Origin: an uncultured Angelakisella sp.
GTDB taxonomy: Bacteria > Bacillota > Clostridia > Oscillospirales > Ruminococcaceae
Direction of reading: 5' to 3'
Assembly (NCBI GenBank): GCA_910585535.1
Contig: CAJUFK010000050.1
Coordinates: 1-21,567 of the forward strand
Length of the DNA: 21,567 bases
Within the stretch, counting starts at the first letter, position 1, and every line of letters starts with the position of its first letter. This document shows, in pieces, positions 1-7,009 of the stretch. Below the pieces are notes generated by a model, which was not told the DNA's origin, ran no database searches, and worked only from the letters and a program-made list of their open reading frames with translations. The position numbers and the translations under genes were made by a program.

Positions 1-237
1 CCGCCTCCTCCACCTCCCCCGCCGGAGCCTGCACCCCCGCCGGAGCCTGCGCCCCCGCCGGAGCCCGCGCCCCCGCCTCCGGCTCCAGCCCCCCAGCCGT
101 CCCCGTCCCCCAAAAAGAAGCTCCTGGGGCATTTTTCCGGGGACCAGCTTCTTCTTGCCGCCCTTCTTTGCCTCTTGGTCCAGGAGGAGGCGGAACCCCA
201 GCTGATTCTGGCCGTAGCCTACATCCTGATAAGCTAG
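1..237 (+). CDS. C-terminal part of a proline-rich protein of unknown function
   Basis: Frame 1 is open from the window edge to a TAG at 235-237, giving 78 residues of a protein whose start lies outside. The first 37 or so residues are almost only Pro, Ala and Glu, with three PPPEPA-type repeats. A basic KKK patch follows, then a hydrophobic tail running from GDQLLLAALL to LAVAYILI. Hydrophobic tails of this kind occur at the end of small proteins of unknown function in Clostridia; this is recollection, not a search result. The Pro-rich part looks like an extended linker before a short hydrophobic C-terminal segment. No function is assigned. Confidence 0.6.
   Translation, partial: PPPPPPPPEPAPPPEPAPPPEPAPPPPAPAPQPSPSPKKKLLGHFSGDQLLLAALLCLLVQEEAEPQLILAVAYILIS
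19..72 (+). repeat. Three tandem 18-bp repeats encoding PPPEPA units
   Basis: Three consecutive 18-base units (19-36, 37-54, 55-72) differ only at a few third codon positions. They encode repeated Pro-Pro-Glu-Pro-Ala-Pro in the partial protein. The unit is in frame, so copy-number change would alter linker length without breaking the gene. Confidence 0.7.
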
Positions 238-316
238 AGACACGCCTTGGCCGTTGACATCCCAATGGATTTCAGGTAGACTCTTGGTAAGAGAGCAATC
301 AGGAGGAGGGCCCGCC

Positions 317-1243
317 GTGAACATTCGCGAAAAATGGAGCCAAACGCTGAAAAACAATATCGATGGCGGGGGAGTGATGAGCCCCGCGCCGGACCCCTTC
401 GATCCCTCTGCTTTTTATGTCACCGACGGCTGGGGCAGCTACTACAACTCCATCCGCCTGCGAAGGCTCTCCCTGGAGACCGGGGAGGAACTGGCCTCTG
501 TCCTGACCCGGGACGCCGTTCGATGCCTTTGGTTCGAGGAGGACGCCCTTTTCGCCCTCCTGTCAAAACGGGTGGTAAGGGCTGCCCGCCCCTCTATGGA
601 GGTTCTGGACTGCTGGAGGAGGGGAATCCCGGCCTGCTCGGACTACGCCGCCTTTGACGGGGAAAAGACCCTGCTTTCTATGAACTGGGCCGCCTCCTAC
701 CTTTCCATTCTGGAGCTGGGGGAGGCCAAGGCCCGGCGGAAACGGCTGGAGAGCTGCTGCGGGATCTTTCGGGAGGATTCCCGGCGCTTTCTGGTGATGA
801 ACGGCGCCGGCATCTACCGCTGCACCCTCCCGGAGGGCTCGCTGCAAAAGCTGGCAGACACCAAACCTTACTACAGATGTCTCCGGGGAGGCTCCGGCAG
901 GCTCTACCTGCTTCGGTCCGGGGAGGAGGACTGGCTTACCCAGGTGCTGATCTACCCGCCGCCGGGGGAGGAGACAGAGGGCCTGGCCCCGGAGCGGATT
1001 TTCCAGGTTCCCTGGCTCCGCGGACCGAAGGTGTATATCGCCCTCTCCCGGGACGAGGAGACCGTGTACTTCATGCAGGGGGATTTTCTCTGGGCCTGGT
1101 CCGTTTCAAGGGGAAAGCCCCTTTTCCGCCACAGTTTCCAGGACGAATATGTCTCCGCTGTTTTTGACAACGGCCCCCAGGGGGCCTCGATCCTTACCTA
1201 CAACCGGGACAAGCGCCGCCTTGTCTGCTGGGCGCCGGAATGA
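317..1243 (+). CDS. Putative beta-propeller-like protein of unknown function
   Basis: This 308-residue protein starts at GTG 317, chosen because AGGAGG at 301-306 lies about ten bases upstream; a TTG at 254 would add 21 residues but has no good ribosome site. It has no signal peptide or membrane segment, so it is probably cytoplasmic. It shows recurring short strand-like stretches with aromatic residues (FYVTDGWGSYYNSIRL, VRCLWFEEDALFAL, VYIALSRDEETVYFMQGDFLWAW), as in WD40/PQQ-like propeller proteins. No catalytic motif is recognised. It lies 43 bp before a YhcH-type sugar protein and probably shares its transcript. Function unknown; the propeller assignment is by pattern only. Confidence 0.7.
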   Translation: MNIREKWSQTLKNNIDGGGVMSPAPDPFDPSAFYVTDGWGSYYNSIRLRRLSLETGEELASVLTRDAVRCLWFEEDALFALLSKRVVRAARPSMEVLDCWRRGIPACSDYAAFDGEKTLLSMNWAASYLSILELGEAKARRKRLESCCGIFREDSRRFLVMNGAGIYRCTLPEGSLQKLADTKPYYRCLRGGSGRLYLLRSGEEDWLTQVLIYPPPGEETEGLAPERIFQVPWLRGPKVYIALSRDEETVYFMQGDFLWAWSVSRGKPLFRHSFQDEYVSAVFDNGPQGASILTYNRDKRRLVCWAPE

Positions 1244-1286
1244 CGGCGAAGGACAAGCCCGCCCATCGAAAAAGGAGGTTTTTTCT

Positions 1287-1760
1287 GTGATCTTTGCAAA
1301 ACTTAACAGCGATCCCCAGTTCCGCTCCTGCCCGAAACCTGTCCGCCAGGCCCTTCGGTATCTCCGGGAGGCTGACCTGCTGGCCATGCCCTTGGGCCGC
1401 CACGACATCCAGGGGGACGACATCTTCCTCAATTTGATGGAGATGACCACCCACCCCTTGGAGGGCTCCCATCCCGAGGTCCACGAAAAGTACATCGACC
1501 TGATGTACTGGCCCGAGGGGGGAGAACGGATCGGCGTGGCCCCCTACCTGGGCACCGAACCGGTCTTTGAGGCCCGGCCGGAAAACGACATTGCCCTTTT
1601 AGAGGAGGTGGCGAACGAGTCCTTCCTGGTGGCAACAGAGGGCTGTTTTGGCCTCTTCTTCCCCTGGGACGCCCACCGCCCCGGCCTTTTTCTGGGGGAC
1701 GGCCCCGCCACCAGCCGCAAGGCGGTGGTAAAGATCCGGGCGGCGCTTCTGGACGGCTGA
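1287..1760 (+). CDS. YhcH/YjgK/YiaL family (DUF386) sugar-metabolism protein
   Basis: A 157-residue protein from GTG 1287, preceded by AAAGGAGG at 1271-1278; an in-frame start at 1149 overlaps the upstream gene and is rejected. The length fits the family's usual 150 or so. Family marks are HPEVHEKYIDLMYW (residues about 60-73), GGERIGV, and the metal-site-like segment FFPWDAHRPG near residue 125, followed by KAVVKIR. Members include E. coli NanQ (YhcH), a sialic acid anomerase, and EbgC of the evolved beta-galactosidase. They are cupin-fold, metal-binding cytoplasmic proteins. Position just before a sugar ABC transporter fits a role in handling the imported sugar. The substrate cannot be read from the sequence. 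Confidence 0.88.
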   Translation: MIFAKLNSDPQFRSCPKPVRQALRYLREADLLAMPLGRHDIQGDDIFLNLMEMTTHPLEGSHPEVHEKYIDLMYWPEGGERIGVAPYLGTEPVFEARPENDIALLEEVANESFLVATEGCFGLFFPWDAHRPGLFLGDGPATSRKAVVKIRAALLDG

Positions 1761-1852
1761 AGATCGATTTCCAGGGCGATAAAAGGAAGAACCAGGCGAT
1801 TTACAAATTTTTTTCAAAAATTTTAATTTGTGAAAATATTTTTCGCGACCCC

Positions 1853-1881
1853 TTGACAGACGGACAAAAAACCTGTACAAT
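1853..1881 (+). promoter_or_regulatory. Sigma-A promoter with AT-rich upstream element for the sugar ABC operon
   Basis: TTGACA at 1853-1858, a 17-bp spacer and TACAAT at 1876-1881 make a near-consensus promoter. Bases 1800-1845 are unusually A/T-rich, with A and T tracts resembling an UP element, and contain the inverted repeat ACAAATT (1803-1809) / AATTTGT (1825-1831), a possible operator or weak terminator of the preceding gene. The leader before the lipoprotein start is about 55 nt. Confidence 0.85.
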
Positions 1882-1941
1882 TTGAATAGTTTAACCCCGT
1901 CCGTTATCGCAAGATTTATTCAACAAGGAGGACATTCTCAA

Positions 1942-3312
1942 ATGAAGATGAAGCGTATTCTCGCAATGCTGATGGCCGCCCTTATGGTTGCCACCATGGC
2001 GGCCTGCGGCGGCACTCCTGCGCCTTCCTCTCCCGCCCCTGCGGATCCCGGCTCCACTCCGGCGCCCGCCGAGCCCACCCCTGCGGCTCCCACCGACGAC
2101 GGATCCATCACCCTGTGGACCTACCCCATCGGCGACTGGGGCACCGAGGCCGAGGTTAAGAAGCTGACCGACGCCTTCACCGCCGAGACCGGTATCGCGG
2201 TCCAGGTGGAATACCTGGCCTACGCCGACGGCGACGATAAGGTCAACGCGGCCATCACCGGCGGCAACGCCCCCGACCTCATCATGGAAGGGCCCGAGCG
2301 TCTGGTTGCCAACTGGGGCGCCAACGGCCACATGGTAGACCTTAAGGATATGCTGGACGACACCGACAAGAAGGAGATCTACGAGTCTGTTCTGGGCTCC
2401 TGCACCGCTCCTGACGGCGCTGTCTACGAGTATCCCGTGGTTATGACCGCCCACTGCATGGGCGTCAACCTGGATGCCTTTAAGGAAGCCGGAGCCGACC
2501 AGTACCTGAACCTGGAGACCCGGACCTGGACCACCGACGACTTCTTCAAGGCAGTGGAAGCCCTCAACGCCAAGTTCGGCGGCACCGTGGGCGCTGTCTT
2601 CTGCAAGGGCCAGGGCGGTGACCAGGGCACCCGTGTCCTCGTCAACAACCTGTACGGCGGCACCTTCACCAACGCCGAGCATACCCAGTACACCTGGGAT
2701 GATCCCAAGAACATCCAGGCTCTTCAGAAGCTGAAGGACACCGCCGGCATCGAGTTCGACGCCTCTCTTGAGGGCGGCGACGAGATCAAGCTGTTCTACC
2801 AGGGCATCCTGAAGATGGCCTTCTGCTGGAACATCGCCCAGCAGCTGAACCCCAACAACGCCAACACCGGTGAGGGCCTGACCCAGAACGGCGAGCAGAT
2901 CGTCTGCATGAGCTTCCCCTCCCAGGACGGCACTGCCAAGCTCAACGGCGGTATCTGGGGCTTTGGTATCTTTGACAATGGCGACGCCACCCGCATCGAA
3001 AACGCCAAGAAGTTCATCAAGTACATGGCGGACTCCGCCCACACTGTGGAGGCTGTTAAGACTGCCCGGTACTTCCCCGTCCGCACTGCCGCCGAGGGCA
3101 CCGATCTTTCCGGCGTGTGGGCTGACAACCAGACCATGAACGAGTATCAGGTCCTGATGCCCTTCCTGGGTGACTACTATCAGGTCACCAAGGGCTGGGC
3201 CGGCGCCCGTACCGCCTGGTGGAATATGCTCCAGAAGGTTGGCAGTGGTGAAGATGTCGCCGCCGCCGTGGCCGCTGGTGCTGCCGAGGCAAACGCCGCC
3301 GCTGCTGGCTAA
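1942..3312 (+). CDS. Carbohydrate ABC transporter substrate-binding lipoprotein
   Basis: A 456-residue extracellular solute-binding protein (family 1, MalE/UgpB-like). Start ATG 1942 follows AAGGAGG; the upstream in-frame ATG at 1882 lies on the promoter and is rejected. Residues 1-21 are a lipoprotein signal peptide (KMKR, then a hydrophobic core), with lipobox TMAAC and lipidated Cys22. Residues 23-50 form a Pro/Ala/Ser linker. The fold begins with ITLWTYPIGDWG, followed by DAFTAETGIAVQVEYL, the NAPDLIM segment typical of sugar-binding proteins, and GGIWGFGIF in the second lobe. It captures a sugar at the cell surface and hands it to the two permeases downstream. No ATPase is encoded nearby, so a shared MsmX/UgpC-type ATPase elsewhere is expected. 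The substrate is unknown. Confidence 0.93.
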   Translation: MKMKRILAMLMAALMVATMAACGGTPAPSSPAPADPGSTPAPAEPTPAAPTDDGSITLWTYPIGDWGTEAEVKKLTDAFTAETGIAVQVEYLAYADGDDKVNAAITGGNAPDLIMEGPERLVANWGANGHMVDLKDMLDDTDKKEIYESVLGSCTAPDGAVYEYPVVMTAHCMGVNLDAFKEAGADQYLNLETRTWTTDDFFKAVEALNAKFGGTVGAVFCKGQGGDQGTRVLVNNLYGGTFTNAEHTQYTWDDPKNIQALQKLKDTAGIEFDASLEGGDEIKLFYQGILKMAFCWNIAQQLNPNNANTGEGLTQNGEQIVCMSFPSQDGTAKLNGGIWGFGIFDNGDATRIENAKKFIKYMADSAHTVEAVKTARYFPVRTAAEGTDLSGVWADNQTMNEYQVLMPFLGDYYQVTKGWAGARTAWWNMLQKVGSGEDVAAAVAAGAAEANAAAAG

Positions 3313-3336
3313 CCTGACATAAATCGAAGGGTTTCG

Positions 3337-3383
3337 CGCACCCTTTCCCCGCCCTGCGCGGGGAGGGGGTGCGTTTCTATTTT
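3337..3383 (+). terminator. Hairpin attenuator between binding protein and permeases
   Basis: CGCACCC (3337-3343) pairs with GGGTGCG (3367-3373), and the stem continues inward to a 16-bp helix with a short loop, followed by a broken T-run (3374-3383). Such hairpins after the binding-protein gene usually cut read-through or protect the upstream mRNA, making the binding protein more abundant than the permeases. Confidence 0.75.
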
Positions 3384-3399
3384 GAAAGGGGCGATAGAA

Positions 3400-4311
3400 T
3401 TGGCAAACGCGAACACCCTCAGAAGCCGCCAGCTGATGCTCCGGGAGGCGCGCACTGCTTACCTGTTCCTCCTGCCCAGCCTAATTTTCTTTGTCGGCTT
3501 TGTGGTCATCCCCATGGTCATCTGCATCTTCTACAGTCTTACCAACGCCAATATGAACGCGAAGGTCGCCACCCAGTTTATCGGGTTTACCAATTTCCAG
3601 AAGCTTTTGTCCGACAAGACCTTCCTGGAGGCGCTGCGGAACACCTTTGTCATCGTGATTGTCAGCGTTCCCGCCGTCTGTGCCTTTTCCCTGTGGGTCT
3701 CCTCGGCCATCTACAAGCTTTCCGGGCCGGTCCTTTCCGCCTTCCGGTGCATCTTCTACCTGCCGGTGGTCACCGGTTCGGTGGCAGTTACCGTGGTGTG
3801 GAAGTGGATGTATGACAACTACACCGGTATCCTAAACTACGTCCTCAAGGGTGCGGGCCTTATTGAGAAGAACATCAACTGGCTTGGCGACAGCAAGTAC
3901 GCCCTGTGGTGCATCATACTGATTCTCTTTACCACCTCGGTGGGGCAGCCCATTGTTCTGTATGTCTCCGCCCTGGGCAACGTGGACGCCACCCAGATCG
4001 AGGCCGCCAAGGTGGACGGCGCCAACGACTTCCAGGTGTTCTGGAATGTCAAGTGGCCCCAGATGATGCCCACCACCCTGTACATCCTGGTCATCACCAC
4101 CATCAACTCCTTCCAGTGCTTCGCCCTTATCCAGCTGCTTACCAGCGGCGGATCGGGGACCAACACGGTGATGTACTACATCTATTTCACCGCCTTCAAA
4201 CTGACAGAACAGCTTGGCCACTTTGGTTACGCCAACGCCATGGGCGTGGTGCTGGCCATCTTCATCGGCATCCTGTCCGCTGTGCAGTTTAAGCTGGCGG
4301 CAGAAAAGTAA
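3400..4311 (+). CDS. Carbohydrate ABC transporter permease, MalF/UgpA type
   Basis: A membrane protein of 303 residues with about six transmembrane segments; the first is LFLLPSLIFFVGFVVIPMVI (residues 22-41). The cytoplasmic EAA loop that docks the ATPase is at about 200-220, read as IEAAKVDGANDFQVFWNVKWP. It forms the heterodimeric channel with the next gene (12 bp away). The start is uncertain: TTG 3400 has AAAGGGG about 8 bases upstream and is preferred, while TTG 3382 would add six residues but lies on the T-rich tail of the hairpin. Both are TTG, which suggests modest translation. Family assignment is firm; the sugar is unknown. Confidence 0.92.
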   Translation: MANANTLRSRQLMLREARTAYLFLLPSLIFFVGFVVIPMVICIFYSLTNANMNAKVATQFIGFTNFQKLLSDKTFLEALRNTFVIVIVSVPAVCAFSLWVSSAIYKLSGPVLSAFRCIFYLPVVTGSVAVTVVWKWMYDNYTGILNYVLKGAGLIEKNINWLGDSKYALWCIILILFTTSVGQPIVLYVSALGNVDATQIEAAKVDGANDFQVFWNVKWPQMMPTTLYILVITTINSFQCFALIQLLTSGGSGTNTVMYYIYFTAFKLTEQLGHFGYANAMGVVLAIFIGILSAVQFKLAAEK

Positions 4312-4323
4312 GGGGGTGGGGAA

Positions 4324-5253
4324 ATGAAAACAGGCATTCAGAAAAAGACTCCCTACGGCATCTTTTCCCTTGTGGTGCTGGTTATCCTGGCTTTCCTCTT
4401 TATGTTCCCCCTGTACTGGATCGCCACCGGCGCCTTTAAGATCGCCAAGGAGTACAACGCGGTACAGCCGGTGTGGTTCCCAACTGTTTTTACCCTGGAT
4501 AACTTCACAAGGCTCTTTGCCCGGCGCACCGCTCCCCTGTGGGAGCTGGCGGTGCCTTTCAGCGCCATGTTCACCGCCGATAGGACCCCCATCATGCTTT
4601 CGGTGGGCCCCACCGCCCCGGCGGCCATCCGGTGGCTCCTGAACACCGTCTTTATGGCGGTGATGGCCATGGTCCTCACCTGCATCACCGCGTCCATGGC
4701 GGGGTACGCCCTGGCCAAGAAGCGGTTCCCCGGGCGGGCGCTGCTGTTCTCCCTTATCGTCTGCGCCATGGCCCTGCCCAAGCAGGTCATTCTGATTCCC
4801 CTTATCAAGGAAATTTCCGCCATTGGACTGTGGGACAACATCTGGTCGGTAATCTTCCCCACGGTGGGCTGGCCCTTTGGCGTCTTCCTGATGAAGCAGT
4901 TCTCCGAAGGCATCCCTGGTGAGATCCTGGAGGCCGCCCGGATCGACGGCGCCAGCGAATGGCGGACCTTTACCACCATTGTGGTGGATCTGGTGAAGCC
5001 CGGCATTGGGGCGCTGGCTATTTTCACCTTCATCAATTCCTGGAACGATTACTTCCTCCAGCTGATTATGCTCAGCAGCGGAAGCAACTTTACCATTTCC
5101 TTGGGTATTGCCACCCTGCAGGCGGAGACGTCGGTGGACGTGGGGATTCTGATGGCCGGTGCAACTTTGGCGGCGGTGCCGATTATCGCCATCTTCCTGG
5201 CGTTCCAGAAATACTTCACCCAGGGTATCACCATGGGTGCGGTGAAGGGTTAA
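4324..5253 (+). CDS. Carbohydrate ABC transporter permease, MalG/UgpE type
   Basis: A 309-residue inner-membrane permease from ATG 4324, with a G-rich ribosome site just upstream. The first membrane segment is about residues 13-35 (IFSLVVLVILAFLFMFPLYW), and the EAA loop at about 202-222 includes ILEAARIDGASEWRTF. The C-terminus KYFTQGITMGAVKG is typical of the MalG branch. The extracytoplasmic stretch between the first and second membrane segments (about residues 55-105) is some 30-40 residues longer than in many relatives, with a Pro-rich part (GPTAPAAIRW). It is the last gene of the transporter operon; the ATPase is not in the window. Confidence 0.92.
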   Translation: MKTGIQKKTPYGIFSLVVLVILAFLFMFPLYWIATGAFKIAKEYNAVQPVWFPTVFTLDNFTRLFARRTAPLWELAVPFSAMFTADRTPIMLSVGPTAPAAIRWLLNTVFMAVMAMVLTCITASMAGYALAKKRFPGRALLFSLIVCAMALPKQVILIPLIKEISAIGLWDNIWSVIFPTVGWPFGVFLMKQFSEGIPGEILEAARIDGASEWRTFTTIVVDLVKPGIGALAIFTFINSWNDYFLQLIMLSSGSNFTISLGIATLQAETSVDVGILMAGATLAAVPIIAIFLAFQKYFTQGITMGAVKG

Positions 5254-5294
5254 AATTGAAGCCGCAAATTCCCCTATCTCGTTTTGTAGAGGAC

Positions 5295-5330
5295 GGCTGG
5301 TCCTGTCGGAAGGTTCCGGCGGGACCAGCC
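5295..5330 (+). terminator. Strong hairpin after the ABC operon
   Basis: GGCTGGTCC (5295-5303) pairs with GGACCAGCC (5322-5330), with an inner CGGAA/TTCCG stem. No T-run follows, so it may be an mRNA-end stabiliser or a factor-assisted terminator rather than a classic intrinsic terminator. Confidence 0.5.
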
Positions 5331-5397
5331 CCATTAACGACAGAAGGAAGGGGTTTCTTTTGCGAAACGGTTTTTAAGCAGCTTTGGACTGAAACGG

Positions 5398-6105
5398 GTG
5401 GCCATGGCCAGTATGGTCATCGACCACATTGGCAGCTTTCTGCTCCGGGCCATGATGGACCCCTACCGAGTGGACGGGATGCTGGTTGTAAACCAGGAGT
5501 CCCCCAGCCCCCTTCGTTGGCTGATGCTGGGGCGGGAGGCCTGTGACATCCTGGGGGCCATCGCCTTTCCCATCTTCTGCTTCCTGGTGGCGGAGGGGTT
5601 TCTTCACACCCGCGACCGGCTGCGTTACGGAAGGCAGATGCTCTGGTTCGCCCTTCTCTCCGAGATCCCCTATAATCTGGCCCACTACCAGACGGGATTT
5701 TCCCTGCGCCTCCAAAACGTGATGTTCACCCTGGCCTGCGCCATCCTTACCCTGCTGCTCATCAGCAAGGCGGAGGAGCGATGGGCGGAACAAAAGGCGA
5801 TGCGCTGGGGAATGACCGTAGCCGCTGTGGCCGCAGGTATGGTCATGGCCTTTCTCATCCGGGGGGAGTACGTCTTCCTGGGACCGCTGGCAGCGGCGTT
5901 GGTCTACCTCCTCCGGAACAGGGGAAGACTGCGGATCGCGGGACTGGCCCCGCTGCTGATCGTTTCCCCCTGGACAGTCTTGGCCGTGCCCTTCCTCCTC
6001 TGCTACAATGGACAGCGGGGGAAAGGAAGCAAATGGTTCTTCTACCTCTTCTATCCGGCCCATTTCCTGGTGTTTGCCGCTTTGGCGGCGGTCATCCGGG
6101 GATAG
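5398..6105 (+). CDS. TraX-like membrane protein (5' end possibly frameshifted)
   Basis: A polytopic membrane protein of the TraX family, named after the F-plasmid pilin acetylase; bacterial chromosomal members have unknown substrates. Family marks are SMVIDHIG near the N-terminus, FPIFCFLVAEGFLHTRDR, LLSEIPYNLAHYQ and FYLFYPAHF near the C-terminus. The open frame extends upstream to 5338 but holds no ATG, GTG or TTG before GTG 5398. The best ribosome site (GAAGGAAGGGG, 5343-5353) instead points to TTG 5360, which is one base out of frame and hits TAA after five codons. One extra T in the T5 run at 5371-5375 would join it as MRNGFLSSFGLKRVAMASM. Either GTG 5398 is used, or the gene carries a frameshift or slippage site. 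Confidence 0.8.
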   Translation: MAMASMVIDHIGSFLLRAMMDPYRVDGMLVVNQESPSPLRWLMLGREACDILGAIAFPIFCFLVAEGFLHTRDRLRYGRQMLWFALLSEIPYNLAHYQTGFSLRLQNVMFTLACAILTLLLISKAEERWAEQKAMRWGMTVAAVAAGMVMAFLIRGEYVFLGPLAAALVYLLRNRGRLRIAGLAPLLIVSPWTVLAVPFLLCYNGQRGKGSKWFFYLFYPAHFLVFAALAAVIRG

Positions 6106-6124
6106 GGGCGAAAACCTAAAAGAC

Positions 6125-6159
6125 ACAGGGCGGACCCTGCCGGGCTGTCCTGTTTTTTT
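6125..6159 (+). terminator. Intrinsic terminator after the TraX-like gene
   Basis: A nine-pair stem (6125-6133 with 6145-6153, including G-U pairs) closes an 11-base loop and is followed by seven Ts (6153-6159). It separates the TraX-like gene from the hydrolase gene. Confidence 0.75.
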
Positions 6160-6180
6160 CTAAAGAAAGAAGGAACAAAG

Positions 6181-6831
6181 ATGAAAAAGCATATCCTTTG
6201 CATCGGAGATTCCAACACCCACGGCTACTGCGCCGACCCCGGCGACTGCGCCGACGGAGGCATCCGCTTTAATGAAGAGGAGCGGTGGACCTGCCTCCTC
6301 CAGGCCGCCCTGGGGCCGGATTACCTGGTCACCGAGGAGGGCCTCAGCGGACGGACCACCGTTTTCCCGGACCCCCTCCACGAGAGCATGGACGCCTTGG
6401 GCGTCCTTTACGCCCTTCTCAAGAGCCACGAGGTAGTGGACCTCCTTATTATTATGCTGGGCACCAACGACGTCAAGGAGCGCCTGGGGGCGAACGCCGC
6501 CTGTATCGGCATCGGTATGGAACGGCTGGTCCGCAAGGCGCAGAGCGTGGACTGCTGGGGCGGGAAAGCCCCCAATATCCTTATCGTCTGCCCGCCGGCC
6601 ATCCTGCCGGAGATGGAGCAGGCCGAATGCGGCATCCCCATGGGCAGGGGCTGCCTGGAAAAATCCCGGGAGCTGCCGAAGTTTTTGGAAAAAACTGCAA
6701 AGCTGACGGGGGCCCACTACCTTGATGCCGCCCCCTGCCAGTTCAACCGCCTGGACGGGATGCACCTCACCAAGCAGGGGCACGCCCAGCTGGCCCAGCT
6801 CCTCACCGAAAAGGTATCCCGGCTTCTCTGA
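6181..6831 (+). CDS. SGNH/GDSL-family hydrolase (esterase/lipase-like)
   Basis: A 216-residue enzyme from ATG 6181, with GAAGGA upstream. All four SGNH blocks are visible: GDSNTHG (nucleophile Ser11), GLSGRTT (Gly54 region), GTND (94-97) and DGMHL with catalytic Asp192 and His195. It lacks a signal peptide, so it is probably cytoplasmic. Relatives hydrolyse small esters or deacetylate sugars such as acetyl-xylan fragments; the proximity to a sugar transporter makes a sugar-ester substrate possible, but this is inference. The gene appears to be transcribed alone, after a terminator. Confidence 0.92.
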   Translation: MKKHILCIGDSNTHGYCADPGDCADGGIRFNEEERWTCLLQAALGPDYLVTEEGLSGRTTVFPDPLHESMDALGVLYALLKSHEVVDLLIIMLGTNDVKERLGANAACIGIGMERLVRKAQSVDCWGGKAPNILIVCPPAILPEMEQAECGIPMGRGCLEKSRELPKFLEKTAKLTGAHYLDAAPCQFNRLDGMHLTKQGHAQLAQLLTEKVSRLL

Positions 6832-6905
6832 TCCCTTCCGGCCTGGAACAAAAACGGCGTTTACCCGGAAAAAATTGTAATCTCTAACAAAACGTCGTTT
6901 ATCAC

Positions 6906-6933
6906 TTGCTTTTTTCAAAATTGTGTCGATAAT
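6906..6933 (+). promoter_or_regulatory. Candidate promoter of the chemoreceptor gene
   Basis: TTGCTT (6906-6911), a 16-bp spacer and GATAAT (6928-6933) fit a weak sigma-A promoter. The same place reads GTCGATAA (6925-6932), close to the sigma-28 -10 GCCGATAA used for motility genes, but no TAAA lies at the expected -35. The choice of sigma factor is open. Confidence 0.5.
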
Positions 6934-6949
6934 CTTAATATGACGAGTT

Positions 6950-6969
6950 CAGCTGGGTGCGCCCGGCTG
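6950..6969 (+). other. 5'-leader hairpin of the chemoreceptor mRNA
   Basis: CAGCTGGG (6950-6957) pairs with CCCGGCTG (6962-6969) across a TGCG loop. It lies about 40 nt before the start codon and 22 nt before the ribosome site. It may stabilise the mRNA; no riboswitch family is recognised. Confidence 0.5.
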
Positions 6970-7009
6970 ACAAAATGCCAATCAAAAAGGCAAGGAGGAG
7001 CTGCTATCT

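Noticed and set aside
1891..3042. 383-residue minus-strand open frame
   Set aside because: Antisense shadow of the binding-protein gene, rich in Val, Gly and Leu repeats with no domain.
3832..5334. 500-residue minus-strand open frame
   Set aside because: It lies over two clear permease genes and has the Gly/His/Asp-rich composition of an antisense reading of GC-rich genes.
6832..7009. Riboswitch before the chemoreceptor gene
   Set aside because: Only one short hairpin is present; no motif of the c-di-GMP or other known classes could be recognised.
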